Assembly (NCBI GenBank): GCA_000711775.1
Contig: ARYC01000068.1
Coordinates: forward strand, 1 to 64,000
DNA: 64,000 nt
Source of the DNA: Oxytricha trifallax
Lineage: Eukaryota; Ciliophora; Spirotrichea; Sporadotrichida; Oxytrichidae
Direction of reading: 5' to 3'
The position numbers and the translations under genes were made by a program. The notes beneath the pieces were generated by a model, which worked only from the letters and a program-made list of their open reading frames with translations, did no database searches and was not told the DNA's origin. This document shows positions 23,801 to 36,100 of the stretch, piece by piece. Each line of letters begins with the position of its first letter. Within the stretch, counting starts at the first letter, position 1.

Positions 23801-25311
23801 CTTCCCTAAAAATGAAATTTTATCATTACTTATTGGAGGAAACTTACCTCCATTATTTTCAACTATCATATATTATAAAATGAAGAAAACATATAGATAA
23901 AATAAAAAATTAGATAACAAAATTTGAAAATTAAGAATTAATTTGGAAAACAGAATGATTCTGTAATAATAGAAAATTCCAGAATCATTCTGAATTTAAA
24001 ATAGTAAAGTATTGAAAATAATTTATTGAGGTAATTTTCTAGCAAGTAGGCTTAACTTAATTTAAAAAAAAGTTGAATAGATAATATTTATAATATTGTT
24101 GAGTGATCTTGTTGTGAGCACATGTAGCAAACAATTTAATCACATTAGGCGCAGTAGTACTCAGAGTAAGATTCCTTGTGCTTCTCGCATACTTATATAA
24201 ATTCTATTATTAATTTAAATTATAAAAATTTCTCTAAAATCATATTTATATATATATATATATAAATATATATGTTATCAAAATGAAAAATAGACATTTT
24301 TTGATTTATAACTTTTGTATTATTTCAATAAGAAAATAATTAAAATGTGATATTTTTAAAATTACATTCTCTATAATTACTTAATCTTTTTATATTTATA
24401 AAGTAATTAAATTTAGTTAAAGTTTAAAAACTAACACTTGCATTAAAAATTAATATTTTTTTGCATTAGAATTAATTTTATAATACAAATACTAATGAGC
24501 AAATTCAATAATAGCCTGGATTATTGCTTTTTTATATAATTAAAATTACTTTATATAATAAATTAAATTCAATAAAAAAAATAAACAAAATTTATGTTTA
24601 TAACATATTTCATAAGTGAAACATAAAAAAAATTTTAAGGAAACTTACATTTATGAAAGAATTAACAGATATTAAAATGATATTTGAATCATTGATTTAG
24701 GTTTAATTAATATATTAATTTATGAGTTGTATAAAAAATTGAGAATCCATAACAAGCATCAGCATATTATAAAATAAGCGAACGTTAATACTCTATAACT
24801 TTATCACTTTGTTATCAAGATAAGTAATTCAATAGATTAAGTTTAATTAATCTCAAATGTTATAAATAAAAGGGTTTAAAATATATTTATTATAGTAGAA
24901 ATGTAAAAAGTATGGTTTTTAATTTATCAATGAGAGGGTGTGATTGTTTTACCTGCTTCCTTAAAATTATAATTTAGCAGTTAATTTAAATACTAATCTT
25001 AGTACATCCATAGATTTGAGTTTGATAATGATTTTCCTATTTTTGATGGGTTTCTCTCCTTACTTAATTTCATGTTCATTGTCGAAACAACATGTATAGG
25101 TTCCATCTTGATTTTCTATCAGCTTATTTAAATAGCAGTCTAGACAGATCTCATCTCCACATTAACATTTTAGTGATAAATAATAATATATAGCTTTATT
25201 TCATTTGATATTATTAATATATATTTAATCACAACCTAGGATGATTGGAATATGAGACGTTAAATCGTAAGGACAGGAACAGTTAAGGCAGTAAAATAAT
25301 GAGGTTTCCAT
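17887..25311 (-). CDS. U2: RING-like/B-box/TLDc protein gene, micronuclear, nine MDSs
   Basis: Complete copy. MDS1 25230-25311, MDS2 24990-25163, MDS3 24100-24193, MDS4 22533-22695, MDS5 22488-22507, MDS6 22256-22461, MDS7 18847-18920, MDS8 18367-18522, MDS9 17887-18210; TGA stop at 17887. The product starts METSLFYCLNC and continues with the RING-like CGDEIC motif and a B-box (CEKH, CxxC, CYMC, DH). A helix-rich middle leads to TLDc: LLYQGSRDGFEASKFHQLCD, GPTITFALSELGKTFGGYTS, PWTS, AFLFQLN, KLPLGYTSETDDAYKYLAG, FKVLEIEVYSV. In other organisms TLDc proteins are linked to oxidation resistance and V-ATPase binding, and RING/B-box proteins to ubiquitin transfer; the role here is unknown. The 3.3-kb IES between MDS7 and MDS6 holds two TBE fragments. 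Confidence 0.85.
19270..19690 (-). pseudogene. Unrecognised coding fragment inside a U2 IES
   Basis: Minus-strand reading with good protein character: KNPNPQDYQYQSDTYKTYQE, VLDFVQFYYSDIQAVAAII, LEKDMECMTYLYTKYKKI, ending near 19445 by TGA. A shifted frame then continues (DDYSESFLLSQIIIRQLTLT). It has no counterpart in the other five units and no family I recognise. It is probably a displaced gene piece or an MDS of an unrelated gene lodged between U2 MDS7 and MDS6. Confidence 0.4.
20690..21126 (-). mobile_element. TBE end fragment A (transposase 5' end plus terminal repeat)
   Basis: Aligns along its length with 2800-3226 of the first TBE: the degenerate 5' part of the transposase gene, the spacer around CTATACCCTACAAATCAAA, then a terminal G4T4 repeat with two substitutions (21110-21126), followed by ATT. 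The rest of the element to the left is missing, so only about 440 bp remains. Confidence 0.85.
21127..22076 (+). mobile_element. TBE end fragment B (57-kDa kinase 3' end plus terminal repeat)
   Basis: Begins exactly where fragment A ends and runs to a perfect G4T4G4T4G terminus at 22060-22076. On the plus strand it carries the kinase part of the 57-kDa gene, frameshifted: a stretch with HDAVLLARYHVAFRLP (about 21380), then ILKPENIMINFQPVRVIIID (about 21555-21615), the kinase catalytic loop and the start of the DFG region (here DFI). It is the opposite end of a TBE from fragment A. Their head-to-tail contact suggests that A inserted into B or that deletion joined them. Confidence 0.8.
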
Positions 25312-25942
25312 CTTTACTATATAATAAGAATGAGACTTTAAAAATAATATATGCCGCAATTAATTAAATATTTTGATAAGGAAGAAACATCTATTAATTC
25401 CTGTTAAATAACTAATATCATAATGAATTTGCTAACTTCTTTGAAAAATTTCTAAAATTCTAAAATAAATTTATTTATTTTAATTTTTAAAATATAATCA
25501 TTTATAATTCACGTAACTGATTATAAAATTTAAATATTAAGTTCATTTTTTAAATAATTTTTCAACTGATATAAAAAATTACCTAATTAGATTTAAAAGT
25601 ATTAATTATTACTAATTTATGTTGAGCTACGAGGAAAACATTAAATATAAATTCGTTATATTGAATGCAATTGTTGAAGCAAAAATGGGGAAATTTCATA
25701 AACAATTGTTATGAAAATAGTCATTTAGTCGTTGGAGGAATTTTAGATGAATGTACAACTTCTGAAGTAATGTAATCTGGAAAACAAAAAAAAATTAGAG
25801 GTGATAAATAATTCTAAAAAACTAATGCTAACTTTAAAAATGTATGGCCACTATTTTATTATACAAATATTAGTATTTATTATCACTGATTATTATTTAT
25901 TAGATATCTCTAATTAAATTCAAATCTCATTTTTATTTCCCT
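25312..25942. other. Region upstream of U2, no gene seen
   Basis: AT-rich 5' flank of U2. The segment 25312-25450 resembles the flanks at 8978-9130, 36768-36920 and 47103-47250 (shared blocks around GAATACGAGACTTCAAA and AATTCCT(A/G)TT(T/A)AATA). It may therefore hold the promoter and telomere-addition region of the future nanochromosome. Confidence 0.45.
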
Positions 25943-26480
25943 TGCCATTGAGTAAAAATAAAAAATAATGAATAATCAAGAATTTAATTACACTATTTTA
26001 ATGTTAATTTTAATAAATATAATTAAACACTACTCTATCTCGATATTTGAATGACTTTGAGATAGAGTGCGATAGAGTATTATAAATTATTCGTATTATT
26101 TTATATCTAAGATAAATGGAATTAAGTTAAAAAATATTCTAATGTTTTTTTAAATTTAGATATTGTTTATTTAACTATATTAATGACTTAACAACTTGTA
26201 TAAATACATTTAAACGTAAATGTCTTATTTTAATTATATTCTAAAATTTTATTTAAGATTAGTAAATTAAAAAAGAAATTAGAATATTTTTTAACTTAAT
26301 TCCATTTATCTTAGGTATTAAATAATACGAATAATTTATAATACTCTATCGCACTCTATCTCAAAGTCATTCAACTTTCGAGAAAGAGTAGTGTTTATTT
26401 AATATTTTAAAATTAACTTTTTTAAATAGTGTAATTGAATTTTTTATTATTCATTATTTTTTATTTTTACTCATTGGCGA
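25943..26480. mobile_element. MITE with ACTACTCTATCTCGA ends
   Basis: Arms of about 200 bp (25943-26145 and 26275-26480) are inverted copies, including CACTACTCTATC near the outer part and AATAATACGAATAATTTATA inside. The central 130 bp is unpaired. A related element is at 47646-48195. No coding capacity. Confidence 0.75.
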
Positions 26481-26631
26481 TTCACTACTACTACTAATAG
26501 TGAATTACTTAGGTAAAATAGAGAAATAATAAAATCTAGAGATCAAAATCCTAGAGATATTATATATTAATCAGTTTTATTTTTAATGTGTGGGATAAAT
26601 TATTTTGCAGTGCTGTATGACTATGTATTAG

Positions 26632-27090
26632 TTAGTTAGGAATATGTTTATGACTAAGCTGGGGGAACTGTATCAAACTTGTAATTGTTGGAGTCTGCTG
26701 GCTAAACAGTCCCTCGGTGATTATTCTTGTTTTTTTCTTCTTTTGATCTAGCTTGGTTGAAATATCATAAGCTTCGATTGAATTGGTAACTTCATTTAAA
26801 ATGAGAATTTTTGGATTTTTAATGAGCGCTCTTGCAATAATGATTCTTTGCTTCTGACCTCCTGATAAAATAGATCCCATAAATCCACAACTCTTATCTA
26901 ATCCTTCATGTAACTTGAAGTCTCACCTGGAGGTGTAAGTACAATTGTTCTTCAGGACCAGTCGTTGTCCCCGCAGTAGGAGTAGTACTGGTAACTTCCG
27001 GGGGGGGCCTTTTCCCTAGCACTCTTGGACTTCCTCAACTGTAGCTGCTCCTGTTTCTCATTCAATGCCAAGAGCAGACATATTTTCTTC
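26632..27090 (-). pseudogene. ABC-transporter (MDR/ABCB type) nucleotide-binding domain fragment
   Basis: Minus-strand reading gives FKLHEGLDKSCGFMGS, then the ABC signature LSGGQKQRIIIARAL and the Walker B region KNPKILILNEVTNS (consensus LLLDEATS: the Asp is Asn, the Glu kept). Upstream, ATVEEVQE matches the usual ATEEEV motif before the Q-loop to signature segment. About 100 bp of GC-rich sequence (26930-27030, with CCGGGGGGGGCC) sits where about 13 residues are expected, so the gene is interrupted. No Walker A, H-loop or membrane domains are present. It could be a stray MDS or a dead gene piece. Confidence 0.75.
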
Positions 27091-27099
27091 ACACATTAT

Positions 27100-28480
27100 A
27101 TATAATACTGCTACTACTAGTTAAATTTAATTATTACAAAAAATTTTCTAATTATACTTTTATTTCATGACATAGTATGAAAATTTCAATCAATATTTTT
27201 CGATTTAAACAATTAGATTACTTAAATTTTTAAGTGAAGGATTAATTGTAACGTTTATGCTATTTACTTATCTATATATTTCTTTTCTAATTTTAATTAA
27301 ATAAATACATGAATAAATGAAAATTTAGTAATTATAATGAGAAAATATTTAAAGTAAAAATAATGTCTACAAATTAATTCTTTTTGTATGTTAAGGAATA
27401 TATAAATTAAGAGAATATTTACTACTTTCAATTTAATATTAGATAATTTTTATTATTTATTTTATATTGTAAATAATTTCTAATCATTATAGCTGAATGA
27501 AATTTTTAATGAATTGATTTAATCAAGTACAATAATACTAGTAAATATATTAAACTAATCTAATTTATCAAATATATTTTAGATAGTAAAATTTCCTTTT
27601 TCAAACATCGGTATTAAAAATGTCCAAAAATAACGATTTACTCAAACTATTATTTATGCATATGAATTGAAAAATAATGGTAAATATAGATATTATATAA
27701 AATGTATAAAATATGTCTATTTTCACTATATGTGTTATTATACAATTCATTTGTTCATTAAGTTATTTTGAATTGACTTGTAAAGTTTAGTTTTATCAAA
27801 AATAGAAACTATTGATTTTAATTTTTTATTTTTCTCAATTCATTTTTAATTAAACAAATATGAATTAGAATAGTTATTAGATGACATTAAATTAAATATT
27901 AATTTGCAATATTTGCTCAAATTTAATTTTGATTTCAGAACAAATAAATAATATAATATGAATTTACATACATAGTAACTTTTATATATTATTTCTCATT
28001 TATTTTATATTGAATTCAAATGTTTGTATAAAATAAAGATAAGTCTAGGAATTCATGTTTAATATTATATAAATTACTGTAAGCAAAGTTTAACCAATAT
28101 TTCAAATATAAAATTTTCCCTTTTTAAATTATTAAGTAAATTTCGTGAAAAAATAAAAAATACGAAACTATTATATTTAATAATAAATATACTGAATAAA
28201 TCCTTGTTAATTAGACTGCCTAATTATTTTATTAATTAATAAATTAAATATTTAAAATAAATATAGAATTATATTTGCAAAAATAACATGAAAAATATTT
28301 TATGGAAAATTAATATGAGAATAGAAATATAATTAAAGTTAAGGTATGCCTAATATAATTTTTTTATTTATTAAAAATCCTTAAGTATGTATCACAATAT
28401 GCTATAAGTGTAAACCATAACTCTCATATTTAAATAACAATCTCAAGCCTATGATAAAATAATATCTTTAATGAATAATT
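27100..28480. other. Inter-unit spacer, no gene seen
   Basis: Uniform AT-rich DNA alignable by eye with 38040-39430 (shared blocks around AATAAATGAAA and TTAATTAGACTGCCTA). This shows that U2-U3 and U3-U4 spacers share ancestry. No reading frame stands out. Confidence 0.6.
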
Positions 28481-28951
28481 AAACTTAATTAATAATAGAG
28501 AATATATACTGATTCTTCTTGAAAAATTTTAGGTTTAATTTATATAATAAGAGCAAAAAATCCATAAGAAATTAAGGTATTTTATGTACATCAAGTCTTT
28601 AAATGATGTATAACATTTTAAAATAATTATATTTCAAATTAGAGTCAACCTTATATTTTTTTAATAAAATCGACTCAATTTATGTCAATATTTCTTTAAG
28701 CTCTTGGTCTATAATAGAGTTCAACAATCCTATGTCCTAAATAAAAATGAAATATTTTATAGCAAGGGAATTTCAGCAATGTTTTTAGAAACTTAAGCAA
28801 AAATAATACCAGCGATGTTGGTCCTCATATAAATGCTTTGTAAGGATGTTATTTATTACTTATGCTGGGCTTATTATTATTAAAAAAATATTATTATAAA
28901 ATAAATATTTTATAATTATTAATGATATTTGTGTCATTAAATATGAAGAAT

Positions 28952-30048
28952 ATTGCTAAAATAGAATTGAATCGGGAAATTTGAAAAATAAATATTTGAT
29001 ATTAAATATAAGTAAATCTAACTGCCACTAATTAGACTAGATTGTAGATCAAATTATGTTTACTGTACTTACCGTTATGTTTTTGATGTCTCACGGTAGA
29101 AGTGCATTGTGTATCCTTATTAGTCCTTGTAATCTGTGAGTTGACCGAGTTGACCATGAGTATTTTTCATTTATAGGGTAAGATACACGGAGTTGACCTA
29201 GTTGACCTAGTTGACCGCATATATTTCCTAGTCAAATACATCAGTTGACCCAGTTGACCTAGTTGACCTGGTTGACCGTAGTTTTTTTTAGGTCAACTTT
29301 TTTTTAAGAATGTGATTTATAATATATTAAGTCTGTGTATTATTAAAAAGATTAGGAGCTGTAATGGCGCTGTTGCAGCTACTTAGAGAGTAGCCGTAAG
29401 TAGTGTTCTTGTAACAATAGATGTAATCTCCAATCTTGGTAAGAGCAGTAATTGACTCTGATGCAGTTCTTGAGAGACTGAAAGTAGTGAACCAAACAGA
29501 ATGGCGACACTCGTTGAACTTCATGAGATAGGCATCATCAGTGTTAAGATAGGGGTATTGCATGAAATCAACATCTTGTTAGAGACTACCGGTAGTTTAA
29601 TGAGCGCGCGGACAGAGAGGTGCAACAGCGCCATTACAGCTCCTAATCTTTTTAATAATACACAGACTTAATATATTATAAATCACATTCTTTAAAAAAA
29701 GTTGACCTAAAAAAAACTACGGTCAACCAGGTCAACTAGGTCAACTGGGTCAACTGATGTATTTGACTAGGAAATATATGCGGTCAACTAGGTCAACTAG
29801 GTCAACTCCGTGTATCTTACCCTATAAATGAAAAATACTCATGGTCAACTCGGTCAACTCACAGATTACAAGGACTAATAAGGATACACAATGCACTTCT
29901 ACCGTGAGACATCAAAAACATAACGGTAAGTACTGTAAACATAATTTGATCTACATGCTAGTCTAATTAGTGGCAGTTAGATTTACTTATATTTAATATC
30001 AAATATTTATTTTTCAAATTTCCCGATTCAATTCTATTTTAGCAATAA
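28952..30048. mobile_element. Foldback element 2 carrying a gene fragment
   Basis: Arms of about 425 bp (28952-29376 and 29621-30048) are nearly perfect inverted copies; the loop is 244 bp (29377-29620). Each arm holds several tandem copies of a 9-10 bp unit (AGTTGACCT-like, 29149-29290 and mirror at 29695-29850). The tandem GGTCA-type units recall foldback element 1, suggesting one family. The loop is GC-richer than the surroundings and contains an open frame on the minus strand. Confidence 0.88.
29365..29620 (-). pseudogene. Captured gene fragment in foldback element 2
   Basis: Open minus-strand frame across the loop: APLCPRAHQTTGSLQQDVDF, then MQYPYLNTDDAY, NECRHSVWFTTFSLS, ITALTKIGDYIYCYKNTTYG, SLSSCNSAITAPN. 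Cys spacing and composition suggest a piece of a secreted or surface protein, but no family is recognised. The frame runs into the arm, so it has no natural ends. Composition is unlike the AT-rich neighbours, which supports capture from elsewhere. Confidence 0.5.
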
Positions 30049-30589
30049 TATTCAAAACATCAAATAAATTATATGCTTGGATATTATCTTGCTATTTTGC
30101 TTTTCGAATAATACAATTATATAAGTAAGTAGTAAAAATTGAAATTATTATAAGATTGAAACTATAATTCAAAATTTATTACATAAAATAAATCAACAAA
30201 AATTGATTTATATTTAATTCATTATATTGATGATTAAAAATTGTGTGAATTATATTGATTTGCGAATTACTATGCACTTATAAGCATCGAGAGGGCAAAG
30301 CTAAAAGAGTTTGAAAAAAGAAATATATAATTTATGCCAAAAGTTTGTTCCTAGACATTAGAAACCAAATCATTGTTAAAACTGGGAAGCAATTTTTAAA
30401 TTATGCAATAAGCTTGATTAAAATATTTGTTAAATTTTGGAAATTTTTACTTTAATAAATATTATTTCTATTCTGTAACAACGTACCAAGCTCTTCAATA
30501 AAATCTAATTTAAATGATGCCTGAATAAGTTACTATATGCCACTATTCTTCACATAAAATTATGACTAATATCAAGGAAAAAATGTTTT

Positions 30590-30891
30590 ATTTTATCATA
30601 AAAGTTTTGTGAATTTGTAGATTTTATTTGTTAATTATTATATTTCTTCTCTATCTGGCTATCCCTTGATTTTATAACCAAAATATTTGAAGTTTGAATT
30701 ATCAATTTGATGCTTTCAATAGTAACACTATAGAGTAAAGCTACAAATACATATGGTGCAAACAATTGTACTGAAAAATTAATTTGAATATAAGCAGTAA
30801 TATAGAGAGAATTATTTAATGAATAAATAATACAACTACTTTCCCTTTTAAACCATAAATTTAGATGTAAAATATTCAATGTGCTAACCAA
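30590..30891 (-). CDS. Gene C copy 2, unrecognised segment
   Basis: Minus-strand reading facing gene B: WFKRESSCIIYSLNNS, then LFAPYVFVALLYSVTIESIK. The same block is found at 40330-40620 (VALLYSVAIESI) and at 49580-49870 (TYSTAIETIALGIQIQLFLW), which supports coding. It is hydrophobic and may span a membrane. Boundaries and the rest of the gene are unclear. Confidence 0.4.
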
Positions 30892-31034
30892 ACAACTGAA
30901 ATATCAATTTTATTATAATCTTTAACATTAAACATATAGCAGATAGATCAATGATTAAACTTTAACAATGATAACTTTATAATTAAGTATTCCTCTTTAA
31001 TTTAAAAATTATATGATTTCAATTAAGCATAATA

Positions 31035-31451
31035 GGGGAAGGGAAGTTTCTTGCCCCAAAATTATAAATGCTCCCAAAAAAGATAGTTTCTTTACCAAAA
31101 AGGTAGTTTCCTGTCCATACATAAAAATATGTAATTTTTAAATTTTTCCAAGAATCTTTATCATCAATTATGATATTGATTTTTATAATCTGAAATAAAA
31201 TATTAAATCTACGTATATAATGAATTCAGATTTCAAATGAAAATCATACTAGTTATTAATAAAAACAACTTTATTTGTTTTAATTTATAATTTGATAAAA
31301 ATTAATAATATACTTTGAAAATTATAGATCATTAAAGATGTTTACTATATGGTAAAGGTAATTGAAATAAAAAAAATTTGAAGTTTCTAATATTTTTATA
31401 GCCATAAATTATAAAATTTATTGTTGGGGGAAGGAAACTTCCCTTCCCCCC
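31035..31451. mobile_element. GGGGAAGTTTCC-type MITE
   Basis: Inverted ends GGGGAAGGGAAGTTTCTTGC (from 31035) and GAAGGAAACTTCCCTTCCCC (to 31451). The interior contains blocks complementary to the interior of the MITE at 7050-7499 (around CATACATAAAAATATGTAA), so it is the same family in opposite orientation. It lies in the U2-U3 spacer. Confidence 0.8.
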
Positions 31452-32399
31452 GCATCATAACTAAAATATAAGAGACCTGAATTTAAGTATTTTATATTTT
31501 AATTTAGTAAAATTATTTCAGAGAATAATTCATTTTATTAATTATTTTATTTTTGTTATTTTTATTATTAAGCGAAGCCCAATTAATATATATTAATCAT
31601 AGAGTTTACAATAAACTGATAAAAGCAAATTGAATTAATTAAAAATAATATCAAAAGAAATTATAAAATTATATAGTCAAAAAATATAAAATGTAATTAT
31701 TGAATATTAAATCATAATTTTTTACTACCATGAAACCTATTCTAAAAAAAATTCTGATAATTAAATAATTTTCTAATATTTTTAGATGTCTCTAATTATT
31801 ATTATTTTGAAAATTTAAAAGAAAACACTTTTTATTCGTAATGAAAAATCAATAGAATTCTAGGAAGATATTTTTAATATAATGTAAGTAGCTAATTATT
31901 AAAAAGTTAATTATAGTTGTTTAATAATATTATTGTTAAACAATATAAGTTTATGATAAATTTCTATATTTTTCATGTATTCTTTACTAAAATTTATCAA
32001 ATAAATGTGTTAACAAATAAAAAATTACAATTCTAATTAATTATCATAAATTTTGCTAGTTTCCATTATTCTATTTTAATAATTTATCTGTTTAATATTA
32101 CTTTATGTTTTATTATTCGAAAGAGTATGATATTTTACAAATTATTTATTTTATAAATACAAGTAATTGTTGATAGTCATGTTTAAATATTACTATTCAT
32201 TGTGAAATCTCTCAATAAATTTTGTTTTCATTCAATTCATTTAAAAAAAATCATATGATTAATTTTCAATGAATTATAAATTATTTTATGATGTTGAAAG
32301 AATATTTAAGCAAAAATGACTAATGACTAAATTGTTCTTGAAATAATTATAATTTGTAAAAAGAAATTGATAAATTCAATTAAAATATTATATTATTAA

Positions 32400-32622
32400 A
32401 AAGTATTCGTTTAGTCCATTCGCAGGTAGAGGTATAGCACTCACCTAAAATACAATAAAAAATCACTTTATTTTTTATTTTTAGTGGTCCTACCAGTTAA
32501 GACCACAGGTGCGGCTGAACTACTGCTTCGCAAAGAGACACAAAGAGAGACTTAGAAAACTCTTCTTATACAAGTGATGAAGATAACTATGGTGCTGATG
32601 AAGATAAAACTATATTTGAGTG
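32400..32622 (+). CDS. Gene D copy, acidic C-terminal segment
   Basis: Two short segments recur before U3 and U4. The first reads IRLVHSQVEVQHSPK (32405-32450). The second follows TTTTTAG at about 32490, contains RPQV, and ends in an acidic tail (SDEDNYGADEDKTIFE, TGA at about 32620). The copy at 41640-41950 reads IRIDHTQVQVHHSHK and DIGDEDEDEKEEDQTIL. Relative to that copy there is a frameshift near 32520-32560. The gene converges on the TLDc gene, ending about 520 bp from its stop. Function unknown. Confidence 0.45.
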
Positions 32623-33143
32623 ATTTCAATTTTTGTTTAAATGTTTATACAGTAATTGTTAATTTAAAGTTTTTAAATTATAAATTATGAATGTTATTCT
32701 GAATTTAAATCTTTATTATTCAGGTTTTTAGTTTATCTTCTCTTAAATATAAGATAATTTTACATTCATAAATATAATTAATTAGAATTTTTATTACTTG
32801 AGTTTCGTTATTCAAAAAGATAGCTTATAATTATAAATATTGTTTAAAAATGTAATTACTTATATTATTATTTACAATTCTTATTAATTTGAAACGTTTG
32901 TAATAAAAAGCTTAATTATTTTATAAAATTAATTTTTGTACAATTAAAGTAATATAAAACAAAGTGTTATTGTTGTTAATAAAATATTATTGCACAAAGT
33001 CATTAAATATCGCCTACAACAATTAATAATAATTAAAGTTAATAAATATATCTAGCATTTAACTAAAAAAAATTAAATAAACATTTATTTTATATCATTC
33101 TTACTTTAATCATGAATATTTCTTTTTATTAAGATCACTAAAA

Positions 33144-36100
33144 TCAATTATTTTTAACTGAGTAAACTTCAATTTCTAATACTTTAAATTAATACTCACC
33201 AGCTAAATACTTTTTTGCATCATCTGTGTAATAAGTATAGCCAGGTGGCAGTTTATAGCAATAATCAAAGTTTGAAGTACTAGTTTTATTTACATCACAC
33301 TATTACCTAATAATAATATCACCTCCAAAGGATGTCAGTTGGTTTTGATCATGGCCAACTGCTTTGTCAAAGTTCTTCTCAATTGAATGTATGGATCTTT
33401 AATTTAACTAAAACAGAAAAGCTTATCTATCTTCTTTCCAAACATTACTAGCATGAGAAGTCCATGGAATACTTTATGATTAAATATTGTTAAATAAATT
33501 AAATAATTATTTCCTAATTAAATATATTATTTTAACTTGTGTATCCACCGAATGTTTTTCCAAATTCACTTAATACAAAAGCAATAGTGGGTCCCTAATA
33601 ATCACATAGTTAATGGAACTTAGAAGCATCAAATCCATCTCTTGTTCCTTAATACAATAAATTTAATTCTGCTTTGTTCCAATCTTTCATTTATATTATA
33701 ATAATTAATTTTATATTCATATGTGTACTAATTATAGATGTGCTAGACTTTTATAATTCATTGTTCACTAGCTGTAGGAATTACTTATATTGTAAACAAT
33801 AAAAAAATTTATAGAAAATAATTTTGAACCTCCGTAATACTCTCCGCCATACAATTTTGTGTATTCTACACAAAATTATTAATCATGATTTAAGTGCATT
33901 ATTAGTTATAACTGAGTTTATCCCTTACAAAACATCAATTTATAATATCAAAAATTTACTAAAAAAAATATTTTTACTTGTTTATAGAATTACTTTGAAA
34001 GAAACGTTTTTGTTGTTTCTGGTGAAAATATTTTTAAAAAAAGTATTTAAGATTGGAAAATTTTTGTGTAATTATTCATAAAATAGGTGAATTTTAATTT
34101 TCATCTTAAGTAAGAATTTAGTTTAATATAGAAAAGATAATAAATTAAGATAAAAAAAGTAATTAATAAAATTTTGTTACCAATTATTGAATTTAAGTTT
34201 TGATTAATCTTATTTTTGGATTTTTAATATTACGACATTTTAACTTTATTTGTAAGAGATTCTGATATTTATCATTTAGTCTTTTGAAAAAAAGAGAATG
34301 AGATACTTTACTTTGCTTCATTTTACATTATTCCTTTTAAAATTTTGTATTTATGGTTATATTTTGAATAAAATCATTCGTTAGCAAAATATTATTTAGA
34401 GATTTAAAAATTAAGATAAGAAAAATCAAAATTAATGTATAAAATATTAATATTAAAATTCTTACTAGAGTTATTTACAAAACACAGAATATTCAAATTT
34501 CAAATTTTTATTTACCAAGTAACTATCAATCAAATGTATATATATATATATATATATATATGTCGGTTATATCATATAATTAATTTTAATATAAACTAAA
34601 TAATTAGATTTATTTGAATATCAATAATTATCAGTATATAATATATTTGCAATTAATTTAATTAATCAAGAGACAAAATTTTTTAAATTAGCCTTTTGGT
34701 TATTTTAAGCAAAAGTGTTATCAAACTTTATATGTACTTTCAGTCATGATTATTAAGAAAATAATCTTTCTTTTTTTCGTATATATTATAAAAATATTTT
34801 TAGCTTAAATATAATTATGATAAAAGATGTTTCACTTCATTTTAAGACGATATTTATATTTTATATAAAAATCTCTAAATTTATATTCCACTTTTCATTA
34901 AAGATCCGTCTAATTAAAGTATTAGTGAGAAAAAAAAGAGTCCAAGCGATAGCGATTTAAGATCTGATATCTTTATTTATAATTTATAGGAAGAATACTC
35001 TCAATATTCTCAGTCAACTATTACTATAAAATTTGAATAATGAAAAATGGTAATACTAGAACAAAATTAAATAATCATTATTTATGCATAAAAAATTTCT
35101 CAATTCATCTTTTTAACTTGAAATTAAAGTTCACAAAATTAAATTCCTTAAATAATGTTCAAGACAAAGTAGAATCATTAAAAAATATTTTCTTAAATAG
35201 TCAAATTTTCTTTTACTAGGATTGAATCTCACCATAAATATTTAATTTTTATTTTAGTTATAGTGCTCTGCACTTGCCTTATCCTAATCTAAAGGTTCTT
35301 CGTATTTTTGAATCTTTTGTCTGCCAATTACTTTAAACTCATTTTTTTCTTTAATTTCCTCTTAAGGCTACTCTTGACCCATCAGCCTATAGTGAGTAAT
35401 GGAAAGTTTGTTTAGTTCTTCTTGCTTTACGAAATCTTTTAACAAAAGCTTGACGTTGTTCAAATAAATAATTATTTTAATGATAGTTTAGTTCAACATA
35501 GAGATGAAGTATTTTAAAAACAATTTATATTAAAGTCGCTGCTTGAAAGAATTTAGGCTTGACTTATGTGATTATTAAATTGGTTCTTTAAATTTGTGAT
35601 CATTTCAAGTTATTTGTCAAGAAGTGGATTTATGTAATTAAGATATTCTTTAAAGTTTTCAGGGTTCACCTTATGTAGTTTACCGCCATTATGAGATTAG
35701 TATATATAATTGTTAGATATGGTAATATAGTTGGGAAATTCTTAAATTTATAAAGCATTCAAAACTTAAATGAAAGTTTTAAATTAATGGTTAAATTGAT
35801 TTTACGTTCTTTACTACTATTTACAACTATAATTTCACTCAAAAATCTTTAATATATTTTGTTAAAAAAATATTCCTAATTAATTTTAAACGTTCTTATA
35901 GAGAGGTAAATCAGACTCATTATTAATTTAATTTTATTATTTGAGTGGTCAAGTTGCGAACACATGTAGCAAACAATTTAATCACATTAAGTGCAGTAGT
36001 ACTCTGAGTAAAAGTCTTTGTGCTTTTCACATACTTATGTAGGAACACATTTGAAATTTGAAATTAAATTTTAAACAATTTAAAAAATATCTTAAAATAT

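Larger units (their letters stand above)
28560..30420 (+). pseudogene. Gene B copy 2 (membrane segment plus Cys motif), interrupted
   Basis: Two recognisable segments. At 28765-28880: FRNLSKNNTSDVGPHI, then a hydrophobic stretch (LLLMLGLLLL). At 30260-30400: CTYKHREGKAKRV, directly followed by TGA where paralogues have TGC (Cys), then a degraded continuation. A foldback element (28952-30048) lies between the segments, within what should be an IES. Compared with copies at 48540-49500, 57400-58800 and 62100-64000 this one is inactivated. The protein family is not recognised. Confidence 0.55.

Noticed and set aside
29149..29290. CRISPR-like array (repeated AGTTGACCT units)
   Set aside because: Units are only 9-10 bp with no regular spacers and are mirrored in a foldback arm.
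33475..33534. GT-AG introns at the segment borders of the TLDc genes
   Set aside because: Cutting at GT/AG breaks the reading frame, while leaving one copy of the direct repeat keeps it in all copies; most borders lack GT or AG altogether.
34537..34561. Replication origin at the TA repeat
   Set aside because: A plain microsatellite with no supporting motifs in a uniformly AT-rich IES.
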